A stretch of 7,763 nucleotides of DNA. Origin: Bacillota bacterium (GTDB lineage Bacteria > Bacillota > Clostridia > Lachnospirales > Bianqueaceae). Below are positions 1 to 6,673 of this stretch, piece after piece; positions within the stretch are counted from its first letter, which is position 1, and each line of letters begins with the position of its first letter. The notes beneath the pieces are model-generated. The model saw only the letters and a program-made list of their open reading frames with translations. It did no database searches and was not told where the DNA came from. The stretch spans positions 1-7,763 of the forward strand of contig JAFUJY010000239.1 of the NCBI GenBank assembly GCA_017467985.1, in the 5' to 3' direction. The translations under genes were made by a program, and so were the position numbers.

Positions 1-2904
1 ATTCAGACCAATAAAAAAGTGGATGACGTGGATCGCATGCGTTACGAAGGCGGACAGTATTATCTGAAGTCGCCGGAAGAGATGGCGCAGTTGTTCCCCT
101 ATGCTCTGCAGGCCTTGGAAAACACCGAAAAAATCGCCCAGCGGTGCCAGCTGGAGTTTAAATTCCACGAATTAAAGCTGCCCCAGTATGATGTTCCGGC
201 GGGATATGATGCCAAAAGTTATCTGCGCATGCTGTGCGAAAAGGGCTGGAAGGAGCGTTATCCGGAGGAAACTCCCCAGCTGCGGGAGCGTTTGGAGTAC
301 GAGCTGAGCGTTATTGAAAGCATGGGGTACGTGGATTATTTCCTGATTGTTTGGGACTTTATCAACTATGCCAAGTCTCAGCGGATTATGGTGGGTCCCG
401 GCCGTGGTTCTGCGGCAGGCAGCGTGGTGGCATACTGTCTTCGCATTACGGATATTGAACCGGTGAAGTATAGCTTAGTATTTGAGCGATTCTTGAATCC
501 GGAACGTGTCAGCATGCCTGATATTGACGTGGATTTTTGTTATCGGCATCGTCAGGATGTGATTGACTATGTAACTCGTAAGTACGGAGAGGATCGGGTT
601 ACCCAGATTATCACCTTCGGTACCATGGCGGCTCGTCTAGTACTGCGGGATGTGGGACGTGCCCTGGATATGCCCTATGGCGATGTGGATAAGATTGCCA
701 AGATGATTCCCAGAGATCTGGGTATGACCATTCAGAAGGCGCTGGAGGTGAATCCGGAGCTGTCTGAACTGTATAAAACCGATGAAACGGTGAAAAAGTT
801 AATCGATACCTCCCTGCGTCTGGAAGGTCTGCCCCGACACTCCTCCACCCATGCAGCAGGTGTTGTAATTTCCAAGCGTCCGGTGATGGATTATGTTCCG
901 CTGGCCACCAATGATGGTGCGCCGGTGACCCAGTTTACCATGACCACCATCGAAGAGCTTGGCTTATTAAAGATGGACTTTTTGGGACTGCGAACTTTGA
1001 CAGTGATTCAGGATGCCCTGGATTTGGTGGAGAAGCAGTATGGTAAAAAGATAAAGTCTGACGAGATCCCCATGGACGATCCGGAAGTATTCCAGATGAT
1101 CAGTGCGGGTAAGACCGTGGGTGTGTTCCAGCTGGAAAGCGCCGGTATGACTTCTTTTATGAAGGAACTGCGTCCGGAAAGCATGGAAGACATTATTGCG
1201 GGTATTTCACTGTATCGTCCGGGCCCCATGGATTTTATTCCCAAGTATATCGAGGGTAAGCGCAATGCGGAAACGGTACAGTATACATCACCCTATCTGG
1301 AACCGATTCTGAAGCCCACATACGGTTGTATTGTGTATCAGGAGCAGGTTATGCAGATCGTTCGTGAACTGGCAGGGTACACCATGGGACGTGCGGACTT
1401 GGTGCGCCGAGCCATGTCCAAGAAAAAGGCAGATGTAATGGCTCGTGAGCGACAGTTCTTTATCTATGGTAATGAAGAAGAGGGGGTTCCCGGCTGTGTA
1501 AGCAAGGGAGTTACCGTGGCTCAGGCAGAGAAGATCTTTGATGAGATGACGGATTTTGCCAAGTATGCTTTTAATAAGGCTCATGCGGCTTGTTATGCAG
1601 TGGTGGCCATTCAGACCGCATGGCTGAAGGTGCATTATCCGGTGGAATTTATGGCGGCGCTGTTAACCTCCGTTATTGATCATCCCGGTAAGGTGGCGGG
1701 TTATATTCAAAGTCTGAAGGCTATGAATATTGAACTGACATCCCCGGATATTAATGAAGGATATACCGGCTTTTCCGTGTCCTCCGATCATCGAATTCGA
1801 TATGGTTTGTCCTCCATCAAGGGCGTGGGTCAGGCCATTGTTGACCGTATTGTGGCCGAACGAGAGAAAAATGGACGTTTCCGAAGCCTGAATGATTTTT
1901 GTCAGCGCATGCAGGGAGCGGACATGAATAAAAAGGTACTGGAGAATCTGATTAAGGCGGGGGCCTTTGACTCTTTGGGCGGATCCCGCAAGGATTATCT
2001 GGAGACTTGTAATGCGGCCCTGGCAGCGGCGGTACAGTGGTATAAAAACCAGCTTAGCGGTCAGATGGATTTGTTCGGTTTCAGCGATGACGACGAAGAT
2101 GCGGATGTGGGTGACAATCTGCCGAATTCGGGAGAATATAACCAGGAACAGAAACTGGCACTGGAAAAGGAAGTGCTAGGGATTTACCTGACCGGTCACC
2201 CCATGCAGGAGTATGAAGAATCCTGGCGAAAGACGATCAGCCGCAGTGCGGGGGATTTCCGTTGGGATGAAGAAGATGGCCAGTGCGGTGTGATTGACGG
2301 TGAAACAGCCACCATTGGCGGTGTAATCATGAAGCTGCAGACCAAAATCACCAAGAGCAGCAAGATGATGGCCTTTGTTACTTTGGAGGATTTGTATGGC
2401 AGTGTGGAAGTGCTGCTGTTTCCCAATGTGTATGAGCAGGCCCGTCAGTACCTGGTGAATGATGCAAAAATCTTTATTCGCGGCCGCGTCAGCGTGGGAG
2501 ATGAAGAAGATGCCAAGATGATCGCTCAGGCGGTGGTACCCTTTGGTCAGGAGGCGGCATTGGGAGCCATGGAGCAGCAGGTATATCGCAAGATGTATAA
2601 TGGCCGTGGACAAAATGTGTCTCCGGTGGCAGAAGCGGCAGTGAATAAGGCGGCAGCCAATGAATTTAAGGATAACACCAAGGTGCTGTGGCTGCGTTTT
2701 GCGGGTGCTTCAGATTGGCAGCAAAAACAGGGACAGATCTTGAACCTGCTAAGCCAGTATCCCGGACCCTATGACCTGTATTTGTATTTGACTGCGGAAA
2801 AACAGCGCTTAAAAGCCCCGGAAAAATACCGAATTTCCAAGAGTACGGAGCTCTTCCGACAGTTGGAACGCATATTGGGGACGGGTTCTGTAGTTTGGCG
2901 ATAA
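1..2904 (+). CDS. dnaE: DNA polymerase III subunit alpha (DnaE), 5'-truncated by window edge
   Basis: The reading frame is open from base 1 and ends at TAA 2902-2904, giving 967 visible residues. DnaE proteins are about 1,100-1,170 residues, so roughly 200 (most of the PHP domain) lie upstream, and the GTG at 19 is not the start. Visible in order (residue 1 = base 1): the end of PHP; the palm motif GPGRGSAAGS (132-141); PDIDVDF (173-179), whose last two Asp match E. coli D401 and D403; RHSSTHAAG; KMDFLGLRTLT with Asp 326 matching the third catalytic Asp, D555; a helix-hairpin-helix near 601-620; the clamp-binding motif QMDLF (688-692), followed by an acidic linker; an OB fold (about 772-848); and a C-terminal domain. 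It extends DNA at the replication fork. In Firmicutes DnaE normally works beside PolC, extending primers, but PolC is not in this window. All catalytic residues are intact. Confidence 0.97.
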   Translation: MQTNKKVDDVDRMRYEGGQYYLKSPEEMAQLFPYALQALENTEKIAQRCQLEFKFHELKLPQYDVPAGYDAKSYLRMLCEKGWKERYPEETPQLRERLEYELSVIESMGYVDYFLIVWDFINYAKSQRIMVGPGRGSAAGSVVAYCLRITDIEPVKYSLVFERFLNPERVSMPDIDVDFCYRHRQDVIDYVTRKYGEDRVTQIITFGTMAARLVLRDVGRALDMPYGDVDKIAKMIPRDLGMTIQKALEVNPELSELYKTDETVKKLIDTSLRLEGLPRHSSTHAAGVVISKRPVMDYVPLATNDGAPVTQFTMTTIEELGLLKMDFLGLRTLTVIQDALDLVEKQYGKKIKSDEIPMDDPEVFQMISAGKTVGVFQLESAGMTSFMKELRPESMEDIIAGISLYRPGPMDFIPKYIEGKRNAETVQYTSPYLEPILKPTYGCIVYQEQVMQIVRELAGYTMGRADLVRRAMSKKKADVMARERQFFIYGNEEEGVPGCVSKGVTVAQAEKIFDEMTDFAKYAFNKAHAACYAVVAIQTAWLKVHYPVEFMAALLTSVIDHPGKVAGYIQSLKAMNIELTSPDINEGYTGFSVSSDHRIRYGLSSIKGVGQAIVDRIVAEREKNGRFRSLNDFCQRMQGADMNKKVLENLIKAGAFDSLGGSRKDYLETCNAALAAAVQWYKNQLSGQMDLFGFSDDDEDADVGDNLPNSGEYNQEQKLALEKEVLGIYLTGHPMQEYEESWRKTISRSAGDFRWDEEDGQCGVIDGETATIGGVIMKLQTKITKSSKMMAFVTLEDLYGSVEVLLFPNVYEQARQYLVNDAKIFIRGRVSVGDEEDAKMIAQAVVPFGQEAALGAMEQQVYRKMYNGRGQNVSPVAEAAVNKAAANEFKDNTKVLWLRFAGASDWQQKQGQILNLLSQYPGPYDLYLYLTAEKQRLKAPEKYRISKSTELFRQLERILGTGSVVWR

Positions 2905-2971
2905 TTACATGAAAAAATACTTGAAAAATAGAGTGTAATCGTGTACAATAAAATCGGAGAGTTTTGATTAC
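2904..2971 (+). repeat. Three ATTAC elements in alternating orientation around the pfkA promoter
   Basis: ATTACA (2904-2909), its complement TGTAATC (2934-2940) and GATTAC (2966-2971) form two overlapping inverted repeats of six bases each. Their centres lie 31 and 32 bases apart, about three helical turns. The first overlaps the dnaE stop, the second lies in the -35/-10 spacer, and the third is just past the predicted transcript start. This could be operator half-sites or chance in AT-rich DNA. Confidence 0.3.
2921..2949 (+). promoter_or_regulatory. Sigma-A type promoter for pfkA
   Basis: A -35 box TTGAAA (2921-2926) and a -10 box TACAAT (2944-2949) are separated by exactly 17 bases. Each differs from the consensus (TTGACA, TATAAT) at one position. 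The predicted start is G2956, seven bases past the -10 box, so the transcript would begin GGAGAG. It sits just after the dnaE stop and faces pfkA, so it probably drives pfkA and the two close-packed genes behind it. No extended -10 TGn is present. The start site is inferred by spacing only. Confidence 0.8.
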
Positions 2972-3040
2972 TCCCACATAGAATATTAAATACTAAGAAA
3001 AGAAGAGAAGACATTTCCGAAAAAGGAAAGGGAGATTGTT
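2956..3040 (+). promoter_or_regulatory. pfkA 5' leader with possible Shine-Dalgarno pairing
   Basis: This is the untranslated leader of about 85 nt between the predicted transcript start and the pfkA ATG. It contains CTCCC (2971-2975), which is complementary both to GGAG at the very 5' end (2956-2959) and to GGGAG of the Shine-Dalgarno (3030-3034). A short hairpin, TTTCC (3014-3018) with GGAAA (3025-3029) around a GAAAAA loop, abuts the Shine-Dalgarno. The middle is A-rich and looks unstructured. It matches no riboswitch class that I recognise. The pairings are short, so a regulatory role is only a possibility. Confidence 0.35.
3025..3034 (+). promoter_or_regulatory. Ribosome binding site of pfkA
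   Basis: A purine-rich tract, GGAAAGGGAG, ends six bases before the ATG at 3041. GGGAG (3030-3034) is the best match to the anti-Shine-Dalgarno. It fixes the pfkA start, which also agrees with the family N-terminus. Confidence 0.85.
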
Positions 3041-4024
3041 ATGGAAGGTGTTGTAAGAACAATTGGTGTTTTGACCAGTGGTGGTGACGCACCCGGTATG
3101 AACGCGTGCATTCGTGCGGTGGTACGAACAGCACTGAACAAGGGTTATAGAGTTATGGGTATTCGTCGTGGATACGCCGGCCTGCTGAAGAGTGATATTA
3201 TTGAGATGCATGCAAACAGTGTGGCTGATATTATCCATCGCGGTGGTACCACTTTGTATTCTGCCCGTTGTGATGAGTTTTTGCAGACAGAGTATCAGGA
3301 TAAGGCCGCCGAGATCTGTAAGATCTTTGGTATCGATGGTTTGGTTGTTATCGGTGGTGACGGTTCTTTCCGCGGTGCTCAGAAGCTGTCCCAGCGTGGT
3401 ATCAGCGTGGTAGGTGTACCGGGTACCATTGACCTGGACATTGTATGTTCCGAATATACGATTGGCTTTGACTCTGCTGTAAATGTGGCAGTAGATGCTG
3501 TGGCAAGACTGCGTGACACTTCTGCTTCCCATGAGCGCTGCAGTGTTGTAGAAGTTATGGGTCGTCATTGCGGTGAGATTGCGCTGTGGACCGGTATTGC
3601 TACCGGTGCGGATGTTATCATGATTCCTGAGGATGAGGAGTCCCAGGATTTTGATCACCTGATCCGTGTAATTATGGAGAACCGCGCTCGCGGCAAGAAC
3701 CATAACATTATTATTGTTGCTGAGGGCGTAGGCAATGCTTATGAACTGGCCAAGCGTATTAACGAGGCCACTGGTATTGAGTCCCGTGCCACTGTTTTGG
3801 GTCATGTACAGCGTGGTGGCTGTCCCACTGCTCTGGACATTAAGCATGCATCCATGATGGGTAATAAGGCAGTAGAAGTTCTGAGCCGCGGCGATACCAA
3901 TCGTGTGATCTGTGTTCAGAACGGTCGTTATGTGGATATGGATATTGACGAAGCTTTGGCGATGACCAAGCAGCCGTCTTTGGATATCTGGGATGCCAAT
4001 CTGCAGATCTCCACATACAAATAA
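3041..4024 (+). CDS. pfkA: ATP-dependent 6-phosphofructokinase
   Basis: It phosphorylates fructose-6-phosphate with ATP to fructose-1,6-bisphosphate, the committed step of glycolysis, in the cytoplasm, normally as a homotetramer. At 327 residues it is close to E. coli PfkA (320) and aligns end to end with an offset of four residues at the N-terminus. Visible motifs are TSGGDAPGMN (12-21, nucleotide loop), R25 and R29 (matching effector-site R21 and R25), SAR with R76 (R72), GGDGS (105-109), PGTID with catalytic D131 (D127), MGRHCG (173-178) and HVQRGG (255-260). Gly at 108 and Gly at 128, rather than Asp and Lys, mark the ATP-using and not the pyrophosphate-using type. The odd point is that the residue after D131 is Leu, where E. 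coli has Asn (TIDND); D133 is retained. Codons are strongly biased to GGT, CGT and GTT, as in highly expressed genes. The start is set by the Shine-Dalgarno at 3030-3034. Confidence 0.97.
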   Translation: MEGVVRTIGVLTSGGDAPGMNACIRAVVRTALNKGYRVMGIRRGYAGLLKSDIIEMHANSVADIIHRGGTTLYSARCDEFLQTEYQDKAAEICKIFGIDGLVVIGGDGSFRGAQKLSQRGISVVGVPGTIDLDIVCSEYTIGFDSAVNVAVDAVARLRDTSASHERCSVVEVMGRHCGEIALWTGIATGADVIMIPEDEESQDFDHLIRVIMENRARGKNHNIIIVAEGVGNAYELAKRINEATGIESRATVLGHVQRGGCPTALDIKHASMMGNKAVEVLSRGDTNRVICVQNGRYVDMDIDEALAMTKQPSLDIWDANLQISTYK

Positions 4025-4029
4025 GTAAA

Positions 4030-6663
4030 ATGAGAAAAAAAGAAGCTTTGATACCGGTCGTAATGACCGGTATCCTTAGTTCTATGGTTTATTTGTTCTT
4101 CGGACTGTTCCCTTATGGGGAATGGACGCTGGCCTGGTGTGATGCCCGGCAGCAGGTGGTTCCGTTGCTGTTGGAATTAAAGGCGATTTTAAGCTGGGAT
4201 CAATCCTTGTTCTTAAACCTGCAAAACGCCGGCGGTATGGATATGTGGGGCGTTTTATTATTCTTCATGGCCAGTCCTCTGCACCTATTGGTGATGGTGG
4301 TGCCGGAAGGAGACATGTTCCGGTTTTTTAATGTGCTGGTCATGGTAAAGATGATGCTTTGTTCCCTCACCGCTTACCTCTTTTTTAGAAAGAAATTTCC
4401 TCGGTTGGGGATACTCATGTGTTCGCTGCTGGCGGTGATGTATGCTTTTTCCGGCTTTAATCTGTTATTTTACCAGAATGTGGTCTGGTTGGATACGGCC
4501 TATTTGTTCCCTCTGTTATTGCTGAGTGTGGATAAACTTCTGACGGAAGAAAAGCCGGGGATGTATATCGGTATCCTGTGTGCGGAGTTGATTGTACATT
4601 TTTATTTGAGCTACATGGTGGTTCTCTTTTTGTTGTTGGGTGTGGGCTTGTATCTCATCCTGTGCTGCGACAAAGAAAAGAGACGGCGAGGGACACTTTT
4701 ATTTATGGGAGCCAGCGGTGTGGCTGCAGTATTGACGGCGGTGATCTGGATTCCTGCGTTGAGCCAATACTTTACCTCTGCCAGGAGTTCGGGTTTGCTT
4801 TCCAATCTTCGAGGTAGTAAATGGTTTCCTTCGTTGGTGACCACCATTCCGCTGTTATACTGCACCGGTATTTTTGCACCGATCTTAATTTTCTTTCCCT
4901 ATGGACAAACCAAAGAACGACCGGAACTGAAATGGCTTCTGATCATGGGCGGACTTATGATCGTTCCGCTGCTGCTGGATCCCATCAACAAGTTGTGGCA
5001 TACCGGTAATTATCAATGCTTCCCGGCTCGATATGGGTACATTACCGTCTTCTTACTGCTGATGGTGACGGCGGCGACATTGGATCATATGCGGCAGAGG
5101 GCGGACCGCAGTAAATGGTTGGGTAGAGCCGCTGCGGCACTCAGCGTAGTGGTGCTGGCAGCCTTTTTGCTTCCATACTTGCTGAAAAAACGGGAGCAGA
5201 TGGATGCATATGTAACCACTTTGTTTGGGAATGCGGATTCTTTTTTGGCATTGACCATCGCATTTGTGGTCATTGCAGGGGCATATCTATTGTGCTTGGC
5301 CCTGCGAGATGGGAAATGCTTGTCCCAGCGGGGGCTGGCCATAGCGTTATGGGGCTTATTTATATGGGAAGGCTTCTTCTATGGCGGCGTGTATATGGGA
5401 TATGCGGCAGAAGATTTATCTGATTATAATCAAGTGCTGGATCTGGGAGAGAATCTGTCAGATGAAGGCTTTTACCGGGTAAAAAATGAAACGAAGGATT
5501 TGGATGCCAACTGGATTGGTGCGGCCGGTATGCCCACATCGGGACATTACACATCGTTAACAGATGAAGATTATCTGTTTTCTTTAAAGAAGTTGGGCTA
5601 CTCAGCATATTGGACTGAGGTGGAATCCCGGGGCGGCACAGCTTTTTCGGATGCACTGATGGGAAACCGATATGGTGTGGAGAATGTTGATGATATAACC
5701 AGTGCGGATCAAGTGGTGTATCAAAATGAATCCTATGCCATAGTAAAAAGTGCGTATAGTCTGCCATCGGCGTTGATTACCAAAACGGCGGTGCCGGCCA
5801 TGGAAATGTTGTGGTTTGGGGATCGCTTCGAAGCCCAGCAGGCGCTGGTGCGTTCTGTTTTTGGGTCAGAAGAGCAGCTGTTTGTTCGATATAGTCCGTC
5901 TGAGGTTACGAATCTGGAAATCGCCGAGACAAAGATTATGCTGGGTGATGAAGATGAAGTGGGGACGCTGACATACTATATCCAAGTGGATGGTGAACAA
6001 ATACTGTATTTTGATTGTTTTGGCGGACGGTACACAACCCGGGTGAACGAAAGCGAGAACGAGGCCTGCAAGATTATGGTCAATGATCAGGTTCATACAA
6101 TGACCTATCCTACAAAAAAGATGAATGGTATTTTGGAACTGGGCACCTTTGAGAATGAAGTTGTCAAGGTCCAGGTGGTGCTGAGTGAAGAAGTTCCCAC
6201 GGTGTCCTTTGGGGTGGCCGGCCTAAAAACTTCGGTGTTGAAGGAACTCGTTGCTAATGCCAATGCCAGTGAGATCACGGTGGAAGGACGCAGCGTTAAG
6301 GTTTGTGTGGAGCATGCTTCCGCCGGCGAGACTTTACTGATTATGATGCCCTACAGCGAAGGGTATACGGCCAGGGTGAATGGCAAGGCGACAGAGGTAT
6401 ATCCTGCTCTCAGCGGTTTTATGTGTGTCAAGTTGACCAGCGGTGAAAACCAAGTGGAACTGGTGTATCATAATTACTGGATTGTCGTTGGATTGGTGGT
6501 CAGTGTGGCTGCTATCGGCCTGCTGTGGTTGTTTGTACATAGAAAAGGCTGCCTGCTGAGGCTGGAATGGAAATGGCTGGAGAAACTGCCTTTGATCTGG
6601 TTTGGCTTGATGGTTGTGATGGTTTATATTTTCCCCATGCTGATTGCACGGGGTGGTGTGTAA
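4030..6663 (+). CDS. YfhO-family multi-pass membrane protein
   Basis: This 877-residue protein fits the YfhO family. B. subtilis YfhO has been linked to sugar decoration of lipoteichoic acid and is thought to be a GT-C-like enzyme; substrate and activity cannot be read here. After the basic start MRKK, a first membrane helix (about 7-27) leads to an outer loop with D38 in the segment DARQQ, an acidic position typical of GT-C folds. About eleven more hydrophobic segments follow up to residue 457. A large, soluble, probably extracytoplasmic domain spans about 458-816. It ends in the family's typical beta-rich stretch (about 770-816, PYSEGYTARVNG then ENQVELVYHN). Two terminal helices (about 817-838 and 853-873) close the protein. 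It starts five bases after the pfkA stop with no recognisable Shine-Dalgarno, so translation probably couples to pfkA. Downstream in-frame ATGs have no better site, and the basic N-terminus favours 4030. Family call is firm; function is inferred. Confidence 0.88.
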   Translation: MRKKEALIPVVMTGILSSMVYLFFGLFPYGEWTLAWCDARQQVVPLLLELKAILSWDQSLFLNLQNAGGMDMWGVLLFFMASPLHLLVMVVPEGDMFRFFNVLVMVKMMLCSLTAYLFFRKKFPRLGILMCSLLAVMYAFSGFNLLFYQNVVWLDTAYLFPLLLLSVDKLLTEEKPGMYIGILCAELIVHFYLSYMVVLFLLLGVGLYLILCCDKEKRRRGTLLFMGASGVAAVLTAVIWIPALSQYFTSARSSGLLSNLRGSKWFPSLVTTIPLLYCTGIFAPILIFFPYGQTKERPELKWLLIMGGLMIVPLLLDPINKLWHTGNYQCFPARYGYITVFLLLMVTAATLDHMRQRADRSKWLGRAAAALSVVVLAAFLLPYLLKKREQMDAYVTTLFGNADSFLALTIAFVVIAGAYLLCLALRDGKCLSQRGLAIALWGLFIWEGFFYGGVYMGYAAEDLSDYNQVLDLGENLSDEGFYRVKNETKDLDANWIGAAGMPTSGHYTSLTDEDYLFSLKKLGYSAYWTEVESRGGTAFSDALMGNRYGVENVDDITSADQVVYQNESYAIVKSAYSLPSALITKTAVPAMEMLWFGDRFEAQQALVRSVFGSEEQLFVRYSPSEVTNLEIAETKIMLGDEDEVGTLTYYIQVDGEQILYFDCFGGRYTTRVNESENEACKIMVNDQVHTMTYPTKKMNGILELGTFENEVVKVQVVLSEEVPTVSFGVAGLKTSVLKELVANANASEITVEGRSVKVCVEHASAGETLLIMMPYSEGYTARVNGKATEVYPALSGFMCVKLTSGENQVELVYHNYWIVVGLVVSVAAIGLLWLFVHRKGCLLRLEWKWLEKLPLIWFGLMVVMVYIFPMLIARGGV

Positions 6664-6670
6664 GGAGGAG
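6662..6670 (+). promoter_or_regulatory. Consensus ribosome binding site of aroB
   Basis: AAGGAGGAG is a near-perfect Shine-Dalgarno, with five bases from GGAGG (6664-6668) to the ATG at 6674. It overlaps the last two bases of the upstream stop codon (TAA 6661-6663). It decides the aroB start and contrasts with the missing site in front of the upstream gene. Confidence 0.9.
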
Positions 6671-6673
6671 AAA

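Noticed and set aside
19..21. GTG at 19 as the start of dnaE
   Set aside because: The frame is open to base 1 and the upstream residues continue the DnaE match; the protein is simply cut by the window edge.
2176..2613. Minus-strand open frames opposite the 3' part of dnaE
   Set aside because: They overlap the conserved OB-fold coding region and give His/Leu-rich sequence without recognisable domains; explained as shadows.
2905..2975. Intrinsic terminator after dnaE
   Set aside because: The only inverted repeats are 4-6 bp, AT-rich or with long loops, and none is followed by a T run. How dnaE transcription ends is not visible; read-through into pfkA is possible.
2993..3847. A 284-codon open frame on the minus strand opposite pfkA
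   Set aside because: It lies opposite a strongly conserved, codon-biased pfkA; its translation is low-complexity (Thr/Asn/His-rich), has no family resemblance and no convincing ribosome site. It is a shadow of the biased codons on the + strand.
4035..4041. Run of seven A near the start of the yfhO-like gene as a slippage or phase-variation site
   Set aside because: The run encodes the usual basic N-terminus (Arg-Lys-Lys) and seven A is short for slippage; nothing else suggests frame switching.
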